Assembly (NCBI GenBank): GCA_016935295.1
Contig: JAFGRF010000305.1
Location: 1-12,158 of the forward strand
Source of the DNA: Caldifarciminota bacterium
Lineage (GTDB): Bacteria > Hydrothermota > Tepidihabitantia > Tepidihabitantales > Tepidihabitantaceae
Reading direction: 5' to 3'
Length of the DNA stretch: 12,158 nucleotides
Part shown: positions 6,852-12,158 of the stretch, piece after piece
Layout: each line of letters begins with the position of its first letter
Position numbering within the stretch: position 1 is the stretch's first letter
The notes under the pieces: generated by a model
Database searches by the model: none
What the model was told of the DNA's origin: nothing
What the model saw: only the letters and a program-made list of their open reading frames with translations
Translations under genes and position numbers: made by a program

Positions 6852-8383
6852 TCCTGGATGAAGCCGGAGGGAATGTCCTCCTGCGGTTCGTCTCCGCAGG
6901 AGCGGAGGCGGGCCTTCTCCGGTGTCTTGTACCAGCCGGTCTGCCTGCGATCCGCGGCCATGGAGAAGACCTGGATTGCGGCCGGGCCGTCGACCGGGCA
7001 GCGGGATTCGCAGAGCCCGCAGCCGACACAGGCCGCCTCATTCACGAACGGCCGTCCGAGCGTCGTGCCCAGCAACGTCTCGTTGCGCGAGTCGATGGCA
7101 TTGTACGGGCAGGCTTCATCGCAGACCAGGCAGGCGCGGTCCTGCTCCCAGGCGAGGCAGCGCGACCGGTCCACGACTGCGGTGCCGATGCGCGCATAGG
7201 TCTTCTCCTCAAGCGGCAGATTGCGGATTGCCCCGGTCGGGCAGACCTGCCCGCAGAGATTGCAGTTCTTCTCGCACGCGCCGACGCGCGGGACCAGACG
7301 GGGCGTCCAGAGTCCGTCGAATCCGGATTCGAGGATTGCCGGCTGGAGTCCGTTGGTCGGGCAGGCCTTCATGCACCGGCCGCAGCGGATACAGGCGTTG
7401 AGAAAGTCGGGTTCCGGTATGGAACCCGGGGGCCGCAGCAGCCGGCCCTGCAGGCGCGCGTGGACGACGGACCTTGCCAGCGGCGCCGCAACCAGGCCTG
7501 AGCCGAGCGCCACGAGGGCCTCGCGGCGGCCGACATCCAGGGACTGCGGCGCGAGCTTTGCTGCGTACCTGATGACGTGGTCCGGACAGGCCCGCAGGCA
7601 GGCCAGACAGCCGATGCACTCGGCCGCGTCGACCTTCCGGTGTTGCGAGTCGATTGCCCCGGTGGGACAGGCTTTCTCGCAGAGTCCGCAAGTCCGGCAG
7701 TCACCGCGGAACGAGAACTTGAGAAGGGAGAACTTGGATGCAAGACCGAGCAGGCCGCCGAGGGGACAAAGGTTGCGGCACCAGAAGCGCGGGGCAGCGA
7801 AGCCGAGCCCGAGGATGACGAGCAGTGTTGCGAGGGCGAGCATGGTCTCAGCAAAGACCGCCGGCCGTACGCTCGAAACCAGTCCGGCGAAGTGCGATGT
7901 GGTCGGATAGAAGACGAGCGCGAGTGAGCGCGAAAGGATGGCAAGCGGGTCGAAGAACCCAACGAACGAAGTGCCGGCAGCGGCCGCGGCGGCAAGGAAA
8001 ACTAGCGTGAGGAACTTGCCGCGGCGCCACGCAGCGGCCGGCGGGCTCTTGCGCCTGAGCACGGCGTCGGCCAGGTCAATGGTTGTGCCGAGCGGGCAAA
8101 CGAAGCCGCAGAAGAACCGACCGAAGAAGAGCGTACCTGCGACGACTGCGAGCGACAGCAGACCGGCGACAAGGAGTGTGCGGGTCGCAATCGAAGTGAC
8201 GATGAACACCAGCGGGTCGAAGCGGAAGAAGACGTCGGTGAAGTCGGGCGACAGGCCGTAGCGGACACGGCCGAAGAGCAAGGCAAAGAGCAGGAGCAGA
8301 AAGAGCTGTATCAACCACCGCAGGGCGCGGACCCTGGTTTCGGATCTGGCCCTGCGGGGTGCGGCTTCCGCGTCCGTCTTCAT
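6848..8383 (-). CDS. NapH-NapG-like membrane polyferredoxin (fusion)
   Basis: A 511-residue protein. Residues 1-200 carry about four membrane helices (~22-38, 68-90, 122-142, 174-197) plus CGFVCPLG (92-99) and CRNLCPLGG (202-210), the paired CxxxCP motifs of NapH/MauN/CcoG-type proteins. Two 4Fe-4S motifs follow (Cys229/232/235/239 and 256/259/262/266). Residues 285-305, GRREALVALGSGLVAAPLARS, look like an internal twin-arginine signal or anchor. Four more motifs come after it: 331/334/337/341, 370/374/377/381, 409/418/421/425 and 452/455/458/462. The fifth (C-x8-C-x2-C-x3-C) is typical of NapG/MauM. NapG and NapH pass electrons from quinol to periplasmic acceptors; here no nitrate reductase is present, so the partner may be the DUF362 proteins. 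There is no clear ribosome binding site at ATG 8383. The stop overlaps the next gene. Confidence 0.88.
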   Translation of the reverse strand: MKTDAEAAPRRARSETRVRALRWLIQLFLLLLFALLFGRVRYGLSPDFTDVFFRFDPLVFIVTSIATRTLLVAGLLSLAVVAGTLFFGRFFCGFVCPLGTTIDLADAVLRRKSPPAAAWRRGKFLTLVFLAAAAAAGTSFVGFFDPLAILSRSLALVFYPTTSHFAGLVSSVRPAVFAETMLALATLLVILGLGFAAPRFWCRNLCPLGGLLGLASKFSLLKFSFRGDCRTCGLCEKACPTGAIDSQHRKVDAAECIGCLACLRACPDHVIRYAAKLAPQSLDVGRREALVALGSGLVAAPLARSVVHARLQGRLLRPPGSIPEPDFLNACIRCGRCMKACPTNGLQPAILESGFDGLWTPRLVPRVGACEKNCNLCGQVCPTGAIRNLPLEEKTYARIGTAVVDRSRCLAWEQDRACLVCDEACPYNAIDSRNETLLGTTLGRPFVNEAACVGCGLCESRCPVDGPAAIQVFSMAADRRQTGWYKTPEKARLRSCGDEPQEDIPSGFIQD

Positions 8384-8411
8384 ACGGCCATCGTTGCGCG
8401 GCAGCCGCCGA

Positions 8412-9323
8412 TCAGATCGTGACCTGTTTGATGTTCATCTTCGCGGTGTCGATTTCGCCCAGGCCCATTTCGGCGGCCGCGACGATGTGTTTCACGCCCT
8501 TGCCGGTAAACGACTTGTTGTACCACTGGGTGATCCCGACCGTGTACGAGTCTACCGCTACCGGGTCGACGCCGGCGATAGCCATGTTCAGACTGACGGT
8601 CTTGCCCGGCCCGCCCGGCCCGCCGCTGGTCAGTGCGCGGGTCGCGTCGATGATGGTCAGGTCCGGCCGGACGACCGAGGCGAGGTCGGCGATTGCCTGA
8701 TGCAGGTTGACCTTGTGGAGCGCTCCGCGGTCCCAAATGACACCCATCAGCCCTTTCATGCCGAGGCTCACGCCGGTCGCGGAATGGGACTTGGCGGTCG
8801 GCAGGTTGATGAACTTGTCGGAATCAAGCAGGATCTTGGCGAGCTTGACCGACTTCAGTTCCTTGCCGTCGGGAATGGGCGTATCCACGAACTGGCGTTC
8901 CTTTGTAAGGGTAAGCAGGCTGACCTTTGCCTCGTCCACGACCGCCGTCTTGATGCCGCTCCGTTCCACGCAGAGAGCTGCCTCCTGGATGGTGTGGTCG
9001 AAGACCACTACCCGGGCCGCGCCGGCGGCGAGGCAGAGCCGGACGACCTGCCTGACCATATCTGCAGTCGTCGTCGCGCCGCAGTCGCTGTTGGCGGCGA
9101 AAGAGATGTTGGGCTTGATGCAGACCTTGTCTCCCGGCTTCACGAATTTGCCCATCCCGCCGAGCAGGTCGAGCGCTCCCTTGGCGAGCTTGGTTCGCTC
9201 GCCGCGCGCCACCGCGACTGCCGGACCGACGGCCTTCTCAGGTTCGGCGCCGAACAGCCTCCTGGGGAGCATCGCGGCAGCGGCGATTCCGAGGCCGGCC
9301 TTGATGAAGTCGCGTCGGTTCAC
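8412..9323 (-). CDS. DUF362 protein with Tat signal (short paralogue)
   Basis: A 303-residue protein. The N-terminus MNRRDFIKAGLGIAAAAMLP is a twin-arginine signal (RRDFIK), predicting export as a folded, possibly cofactor-loaded protein. DUF362 features follow in order: VCIKPN (67-72), a Rossmann-like AGAARVVVFDH (100-110), FINLPTAKSHS (171-181), MKGLMG (189-194), LHKVNLHQA (202-210), LTIIDATRA (222-230), SGGPGGPG (233-240) and DPVAVD (253-258). The family's biochemistry is not established, but members often accompany ferredoxin domains. Here the 4Fe-4S gene is the next one, 28 bases on. The GTG start at 9323 has GGAGG (9329-9333) five bases upstream. It lacks the C-terminal sorting domain of its larger paralogue. 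The four cysteines (68, 81, 97, 118) do not form a ferredoxin motif. Confidence 0.88.
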   Translation of the reverse strand: MNRRDFIKAGLGIAAAAMLPRRLFGAEPEKAVGPAVAVARGERTKLAKGALDLLGGMGKFVKPGDKVCIKPNISFAANSDCGATTTADMVRQVVRLCLAAGAARVVVFDHTIQEAALCVERSGIKTAVVDEAKVSLLTLTKERQFVDTPIPDGKELKSVKLAKILLDSDKFINLPTAKSHSATGVSLGMKGLMGVIWDRGALHKVNLHQAIADLASVVRPDLTIIDATRALTSGGPGGPGKTVSLNMAIAGVDPVAVDSYTVGITQWYNKSFTGKGVKHIVAAAEMGLGEIDTAKMNIKQVTI

Positions 9324-9335
9324 CTGTGCCTCCTG

Positions 9336-9869
9336 CTAGATTGTGTCCCGGATCGCCGACGAGACGTTCCGGGCAAAGAGCTTGGCAACGTCCTGGCCGG
9401 CGGTCGACTTGTCCATGATATCGGCGCGGAAGTAGAACCGTCCGTCGCGGAACTCGACCCGGTAGGCGAACAGAAAGCTCTCGTCGGTGCGTGCTTCGAC
9501 GCCGGGGTTGTCGCCGGACCACGGCACCTCGGTGCCGGCCGCAACTGCGGCGTAGACGTTCTTCGCGTTGGTGGTGTCGCCCATATCGAAGAGGCGGAGG
9601 TCGAGTTCGACCGCGGTGCCGCCAATGTCGCCGGTGAATTTCTGGAAGGCGCACTTGACGAAGTGGTTGTCCTCATAGGGAACGGCCTCGCCGTCGATTA
9701 TCGCCTCGAGCTGGGTCCCGGTTTCGGCTATCTGCATGGCTGAGCTCCGGGTCCAGCCGCTGATTTCGTTGTCTCCGGGCACGAGCGTAGCTACATCGAC
9801 CGGCTCGTTTGTCGAACTGGTGCAGGACAGGCAGAGCAGGGCGACAAAGAAGGTCGCTAGTTGCTTCAT
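9336..9869 (-). CDS. Lipoprotein, probably DUF6599-like
   Basis: A 177-residue protein. The N-terminus (MKQLATFFVALLCLSC) is a lipoprotein signal with likely lipidated Cys16; the lipobox is imperfect because Cys rather than Leu is at -3. The segments LVPGDNEISGWTR (29-41) and TQLEAIIDGEAVPYEDNHF (52-70), then a strand listing an amino-acid-rich LRLFDMGDTTNAKNVYAA (91-108), resemble DUF6599 proteins. These combine a W-R motif, a Y-I-N/D-G-G-A segment and a strand followed by an A-x-x-x-Y/A-type helix. No catalytic residues are evident. It sits between the two DUF362 genes, 11 bases after the first stop and 12 before the second start, so it is co-transcribed with them. AGGAAC overlaps the upstream stop and may serve as its ribosome binding site. 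A structural or binding subunit is a reasonable guess; family assignment is moderate. Confidence 0.65.
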   Translation of the reverse strand: MKQLATFFVALLCLSCTSSTNEPVDVATLVPGDNEISGWTRSSAMQIAETGTQLEAIIDGEAVPYEDNHFVKCAFQKFTGDIGGTAVELDLRLFDMGDTTNAKNVYAAVAAGTEVPWSGDNPGVEARTDESFLFAYRVEFRDGRFYFRADIMDKSTAGQDVAKLFARNVSSAIRDTI

Positions 9870-9880
9870 GGCGGCTGTTC

Positions 9881-11200
9881 CTAGTTGACTACCTGGACCT
9901 TGCGGACCTTGATGGCGCCGGCGTTGTTCAGTCGGAGGAGGTAGGTTCCGCCGGCCAGCCTCCGGCCGGCATGCCAGTTGACGCTGTGCCTGCCCCTGCT
10001 GAGCGTGCCGGCGAACAGACGCGCCCTGGTCCGGCCCAAGGGGTCAACGAGTTCGAGCGATACCGGCCCCGGGCGCGACACCCCGAACGTGACCGTGGCG
10101 CGGTCCCGTACCGGCTGGGGCGAGACCGCAAACAGCCCGTCTCCGGAAACCGGCCGGCCCGATTCGCCGACGCCGACGTTGTTCAGTTCAATGAGATTGA
10201 TGTCGAGCGAGCCGAGGCTATAGGGCGGTTCGGCTGCAGTTGTTATCATGGGCGCGTCCAGCGCGGGCAGGCTGTGCAGAGCCCGCTCGGCGTTGATGAC
10301 GTTCTGGCCCTGCTTGTCGCAGGCGACCGGGTCCCTGCTCATCAGCAGCACCTTGGGGTTGAAGTTGGGCGGCCCGCCCGGGCCGCCGGAGTAGAGCCCG
10401 AACAGGCCGTCGATGAAGAAGAGCTTCTGGATGTTGTTCGGCGTAATGACGTCGCGAATCTGCTGATTGAGAGACGGAACCGCCGGGCTGCAGCCGCTTG
10501 AGTGCTGGAGGCTGCCGGGGCTGTTGACCGAGCCGTAGTGGTTCTTCATGTTCAGGGTAACAACACCCTGGCTGTGGGTCTTGAGTACGGCGGCGTCAAT
10601 CAGAAAGTCTGCCATCTGGGACAGGATCTTGCTGGGGTGCTGGGTAGAGCCGTAGACGTTGAAGGTAACGTCGTTGTCGTAGCCGACGCCGGACTCGTTG
10701 GTGCCGAAGCAGCGAACCGTATCCGGGTCGCTGCCGGTGTACTTCGTGTAGCCGGAGTTGGTCAGCTCGCTGTTGGTCCGGTCCCAGACGATGAGGTTGT
10801 TCTTCTTGAACGACGAACCGCCGACGTCCATCTGGGCAAGGCTGCTGCAGATACAGCGCACGACCGCCGGGTGAGTGGCAAGCTGGGAGTTGATGCAGTT
10901 GACCTTGATGCCGATGACCGAGGTCTCGGTGATGCCGGGGAAGAGTGATTTCCAGGCCTCGCCGACGTCATTCAGACCGGTCAGCGCCTTGATCGAAGCA
11001 TCCACCATCACCTGCACGACCGGCTCATTGATGGTGCTCCCGGTGGTTGAGCCCTCGTGGAAGCACTGGACCACGTCGCTGGCGAGCAGCGCGGGCGGCA
11101 ACCTCTGGTCCAGCGCGGACAAGAGCCCGGGTTTGACGACGAGCCCGAGCGCGCCGACCCCGACGTATTTCAGAAAATCACGTCTTGATACTTCTTTCAA
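9881..11200 (-). CDS. DUF362 protein with Tat signal and FlgD/T9SS-like C-terminal tail
   Basis: The TTG at 11200 is chosen because AGGAGGA (11204-11210) lies just before it and the protein then begins MKEVSRRDFLKYVGVGALGLV, a textbook twin-arginine signal. The longer frame from 11251 would start only a few bases past the predicted transcription start. Of 439 residues, ~45-330 are DUF362: IGIKVN (96-101), AAVLKTHS (203-210), LNMKNHYG (216-223), FFIDGLFGLYSGGPGGPP (261-278) and RDPVACDKQ (289-297). The last ~85 residues (FAVSPQPVRDRATVTFGV, VSLELVDPLGRTRARLF, NWHAGRRLAGGTYLLRL, IKVRKVQVV) match the FlgD-Ig/type IX sorting-tail pattern. The protein should thus cross the inner membrane by Tat and possibly be anchored or secreted at the surface. 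It is the first gene of the operon. Confidence 0.88.
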   Translation of the reverse strand: MKEVSRRDFLKYVGVGALGLVVKPGLLSALDQRLPPALLASDVVQCFHEGSTTGSTINEPVVQVMVDASIKALTGLNDVGEAWKSLFPGITETSVIGIKVNCINSQLATHPAVVRCICSSLAQMDVGGSSFKKNNLIVWDRTNSELTNSGYTKYTGSDPDTVRCFGTNESGVGYDNDVTFNVYGSTQHPSKILSQMADFLIDAAVLKTHSQGVVTLNMKNHYGSVNSPGSLQHSSGCSPAVPSLNQQIRDVITPNNIQKLFFIDGLFGLYSGGPGGPPNFNPKVLLMSRDPVACDKQGQNVINAERALHSLPALDAPMITTAAEPPYSLGSLDINLIELNNVGVGESGRPVSGDGLFAVSPQPVRDRATVTFGVSRPGPVSLELVDPLGRTRARLFAGTLSRGRHSVNWHAGRRLAGGTYLLRLNNAGAIKVRKVQVVN

Positions 11201-11203
11201 TGC

Positions 11204-11210
11204 TCCTCCT
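11204..11210 (-). promoter_or_regulatory. Shine-Dalgarno that fixes the TTG start of the first operon gene
   Basis: On the minus strand AGGAGGA is followed by GCA and then TTG (11200-11198). This strong ribosome binding site places the start at 11200 rather than at the upstream candidate at 11251, which has none. Confidence 0.8.
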
Positions 11211-11265
11211 GATACGGAACAGGCTGGATGACGCCGGCCGGAATGTGGCACTCAAAGTCGCTATC

Positions 11266-11294
11266 ATTATCCCGCATCCTCCCAACCCGGTCAA
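11266..11294 (-). promoter_or_regulatory. Sigma70-type promoter of the DUF362/ferredoxin operon
   Basis: On the minus strand TTGACC (11294-11289) and GATAAT (11271-11266) are spaced by 17 bases. Transcription would begin near 11259, giving a leader of about 59 bases before the TTG start at 11200. The next four genes have no comparable internal gaps, so this promoter probably serves all five. Confidence 0.6.
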
Positions 11295-11318
11295 GCGCTG
11301 TCCGGCCATCGCTTGACC
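11289..11318. promoter_or_regulatory. 30-bp dyad between divergent promoters, possible shared operator
   Basis: GGTCAAGCG (11289-11297) and CGCTTGACC (11310-11318) are perfect 9-bp inverted repeats with a 12-base spacer, and CCGG (11302-11305) sits exactly at the centre. Each arm contains the -35 box of one of two opposite promoters. A dimeric regulator bound here would cover both -35 boxes. Alternatively the symmetry may simply reflect two back-to-back -35 elements with similar context, although the three extra matched bases on each side (GCG/CGC) argue for more. Confidence 0.5.
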
Positions 11319-11341
11319 CGCGGCGGCCGTGCTCCTATAGT
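11313..11341 (+). promoter_or_regulatory. Sigma70-type promoter of tatA
   Basis: TTGACC (11313-11318) and TATAGT (11336-11341) are spaced by 17 bases. The expected transcription start is near 11348, leaving a leader of about 35 bases that contains GGAGGT (11369-11374), 8 bases before the tatA ATG. Confidence 0.6.
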
Positions 11342-11382
11342 CTTGGAGTGAAAGAACGCGATATGCCCGGAGGTAGGCGCTA

Positions 11383-11577
11383 ATGTTCGGAGTAGGCTGG
11401 CAGGAAATACTCCTCATTGTCCTCATCGTGCTGCTGCTGTTCGGGGCCAAGCGGATACCCGAGGTCATGCGCTCCATCGGCCGGGGCATGCGCGAGCTGA
11501 AGCAGGGCATGAAGGACATCGACACAAACGAACCCGAAAAGGACCACAAGGAAGACCAAGGGCCGAAGGCGGATTGA
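11383..11577 (+). CDS. tatA: Sec-independent translocase subunit TatA
   Basis: A 64-residue protein of typical short TatA architecture: a brief periplasmic N-terminus, one membrane helix (GWQEILLIVLIVLLLF, ~5-20) with a polar Gln-Glu near its start, the hinge FGAKRIPE (20-27), an amphipathic helix (VMRSIGRGMRELKQGMKDI, 28-46) and a charged, disordered tail. The FG hinge distinguishes it from TatB, which normally has GP. TatA multimers form the pore-like assembly by which the Tat system exports folded RR-signal proteins. It has a strong GGAGGT ribosome binding site and its own promoter. tatC follows about 510 bases later, after an intervening four-helix-bundle cassette; no tatB is seen. Two or three RR proteins are encoded by the divergent operon next door. 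Confidence 0.93.
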   Translation: MFGVGWQEILLIVLIVLLLFGAKRIPEVMRSIGRGMRELKQGMKDIDTNEPEKDHKEDQGPKAD

Positions 11578-11583
11578 GTAAGA

Positions 11584-11623
11584 AGTGACCGAGTGCTCCA
11601 GTGCACGAGTGCACTAGTGCCGG
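11584..11623 (+). repeat. Left array of five 8-bp repeats (AGTGCNCN)
   Basis: Five consecutive octamers start at 11584, 11592, 11600, 11608 and 11616, all beginning AGTG and most fitting AGTGCNCN (for example AGTGCTCC, AGTGCACG, AGTGCACT). The array starts 6 bases after the tatA stop. It is matched in inverted orientation by the array at 12041-12080, on the far side of the four-helix-bundle gene. Confidence 0.75.
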
Positions 11624-11647
11624 CCCGGCAACGGACGCCGCTGACAG

Positions 11648-12019
11648 ATGGCCGACACCTACCGTGACCTGAGAGCTTGGCAGAAGGCGTTCTCGCTCTG
11701 TCTCGAAGTCTACCGCGCGACGCGCTGCTTCCCCAAGGCCGAAGTCTACGGTTTCGCCTCGCAGATGCAGCGGGCCGCGGTTTCAATACCATCGAATATC
11801 GCCGAGGGATTCGGCCGGCGCACGACACCTGATTTCCTGCGCTCGCTCTACATTGCCTATGGCTCGACCTGCGAACTGCAGACACAGATCATGCTCGCAA
11901 CCGAGCTTGGGTACCTCAAGCGCGACACGAGCGCGAGCCTGTTTCAATCTGCCGGCGACGTCGAGCGGCTGACCAAAGCGCTCATCCGTGCGCTGGAGAA
12001 GAAGCGCTCACAACCCTAG
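11648..12019 (+). CDS. Four-helix-bundle protein (23S rRNA IVS / Avd-like family)
   Basis: A 123-residue protein with the hallmarks of the TIGR02436-type four-helix-bundle family: YRDLRAWQKA (5-14), FPKAEVYGFASQMQRAA (28-44), SIPSNIAEGFGR (46-57), FLRSLYIAYGSTCELQTQ (63-80) and ATELGYL (84-90). Full length for the family. Relatives are encoded by intervening sequences in 23S rRNA genes and include the Avd protein that assists reverse transcriptase in diversity-generating retroelements; the general function is unknown, possibly nucleic-acid binding by a basic pentameric barrel. The gene interrupts tatA and tatC and is bracketed by inverted octamer arrays, as if inserted as a cassette. No reverse transcriptase or rRNA is present in the window. 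The ATG at 11648 has no convincing ribosome binding site, but an N-terminus starting a few residues before DLRAWQKA is normal for the family. Confidence 0.9.
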   Translation: MADTYRDLRAWQKAFSLCLEVYRATRCFPKAEVYGFASQMQRAAVSIPSNIAEGFGRRTTPDFLRSLYIAYGSTCELQTQIMLATELGYLKRDTSASLFQSAGDVERLTKALIRALEKKRSQP

Positions 12020-12040
12020 AGCCCTTGCGCGCTCCTGCTC

Positions 12041-12080
12041 CTCGCACTTGAGCGCTCGTGCACTTGAGAACTAGAGCACT
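12041..12080 (-). repeat. Right array of five 8-bp repeats (AGTGCNCN), inverted
   Basis: Read on the minus strand, octamers begin at 12080, 12072, 12064, 12056 and 12048, for example AGTGCTCT, AGTGCACG and AGTGCGAG. Two further, more degenerate units may extend to about 12025. The array ends 6 bases before the tatC ATG, so the tatC leader is made almost entirely of repeat and lacks a Shine-Dalgarno sequence. Confidence 0.7.
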
Positions 12081-12086
12081 CTCCTA

Positions 12087-12158
12087 ATGACTTTCCTAGA
12101 ACATCTCGAGGAACTCCGGAAGCGCATCTTCTACTCCCTGATCGCTCTGGGCGTGGCC
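12087..12158 (+). CDS. tatC: Sec-independent translocase subunit TatC, N-terminal fragment
   Basis: Only the first 24 codons lie in the window: MTFLEHLEELRKRIFYSL followed by the start of a hydrophobic stretch. HLEELRKR is the conserved cytoplasmic N-terminal motif of TatC, just before its first membrane helix. TatC recognises twin-arginine signal peptides and recruits TatA. The ATG at 12087 is the only sensible start, since the motif begins five residues in. No ribosome binding site is visible in front of it, where the octamer array ends. It belongs with tatA at 11383; the rest of the gene is cut by the window edge. Confidence 0.88.
   Translation, partial: MTFLEHLEELRKRIFYSLIALGVA

Larger units (their letters stand above)
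11584..12080. mobile_element. Putative IVS-like cassette: four-helix-bundle gene between inverted octamer arrays
   Basis: The left array (five units on the + strand) and the right array (five units on the - strand) are equal in length and inverted. Within them GAGTGCTC (11591-11598) pairs fully with 12074-12081, and 11601-11620 pairs at 17 of 20 positions with 12044-12063, with an 8-base size difference in the gap between these blocks. This resembles the stem of 23S rRNA intervening sequences, which also carry a four-helix-bundle ORF in the loop. Mobility is inferred from the layout and the interruption of tatA-tatC; no transposase and no target-site duplication was identified. Confidence 0.45.

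Noticed and set aside
8394..9743. 449-codon open frame on the + strand opposite the short DUF362 and lipoprotein genes
   Set aside because: It is antisense to two well-supported genes with family motifs and ribosome binding sites. Its composition (Arg/Gly/Val/Asp-rich, no domain) is that of a GC-rich shadow frame.
10368..10386. GC-rich palindrome around the GGPGGP codons as a regulatory hairpin
   Set aside because: The symmetry follows from Gly/Pro codons in a conserved protein motif that both DUF362 proteins share, so coding constraint explains it.
9809..10501. 230-codon + strand frame opposite the large DUF362 gene
   Set aside because: It overlaps the sorting tail and DUF362 core on the other strand, has low-complexity Arg/Ala/Glu composition and no family features.
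11201..11251. Longer N-terminus (17 extra residues) for the first operon gene
   Set aside because: The extension has no ribosome binding site, would start a few bases after the predicted transcription start, and would bury the twin-arginine motif. The TTG at 11200 has AGGAGGA in front.
11383..11577. TatB instead of TatA
   Set aside because: The hinge reads FG (TatA) rather than GP (TatB), and the protein is short with a small acidic tail.
11584..12080. CRISPR array
   Set aside because: Units are only 8 bases, contiguous and degenerate, without spacers or cas genes.

Overview
The window is GC-rich with high coding density and reads as a fragment of an uncultivated, anaerobic-type Gram-negative bacterium. 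The Gram-negative call rests on two proteins ending in an outer-membrane-type C-terminal Phe, two lipoprotein signals and a Tat system. A FlgD/T9SS-type C-terminal tail on a secreted protein and a Reg_prop-type beta-propeller fused to a barrel-like protein are common in FCB-related candidate phyla such as WOR-3/Stahlbacteria, Zixibacteria or Cloacimonadota. That placement is an inference, not a proof. Start codons are often TTG, GTG or even CTG.

Region 1 (1-2713, + strand) holds four genes. The first is the 3' part of an OAS/CD-NTase-like nucleotidyltransferase. It is followed by a solitary Vsr/DUF559-like PD-(D/E)xK endonuclease, a small outer-membrane beta-barrel-like protein, and a metallophosphoesterase lipoprotein that overlaps the barrel gene by 11 bases. 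Degenerate 7-bp tandem repeats sit directly after two of the stop codons.

Region 2 (2714-2954) is the gap between convergent genes. It contains one of the heptamer arrays, a doubtful 50-codon ORF and an 8-bp inverted repeat.

Region 3 (2955-11200, - strand) looks like one five-gene operon read from a promoter at 11266-11294. In order it encodes a Tat-exported DUF362 protein with a FlgD/T9SS-like tail, a DUF6599-like lipoprotein, a second Tat-exported DUF362 protein, a NapH-NapG-like membrane polyferredoxin with six 4Fe-4S motifs, and a ~1298-residue propeller/beta-barrel protein. Gaps are 11, 12 and 28 bases, and the last junction is a 4-base CTGA overlap. I read this as an envelope redox module of unknown substrate.

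Region 4 (11252-12158) starts with a divergent promoter whose two -35 boxes lie in the arms of a 30-bp dyad. On the + strand follow tatA, a four-helix-bundle (23S-IVS/Avd-like) gene, and the start of tatC. The four-helix-bundle gene is bracketed by two oppositely oriented arrays of five degenerate 8-bp repeats, so it looks like a small cassette inserted between tatA and tatC. The Tat translocase is therefore transcribed divergently from an operon whose products carry Tat signals.
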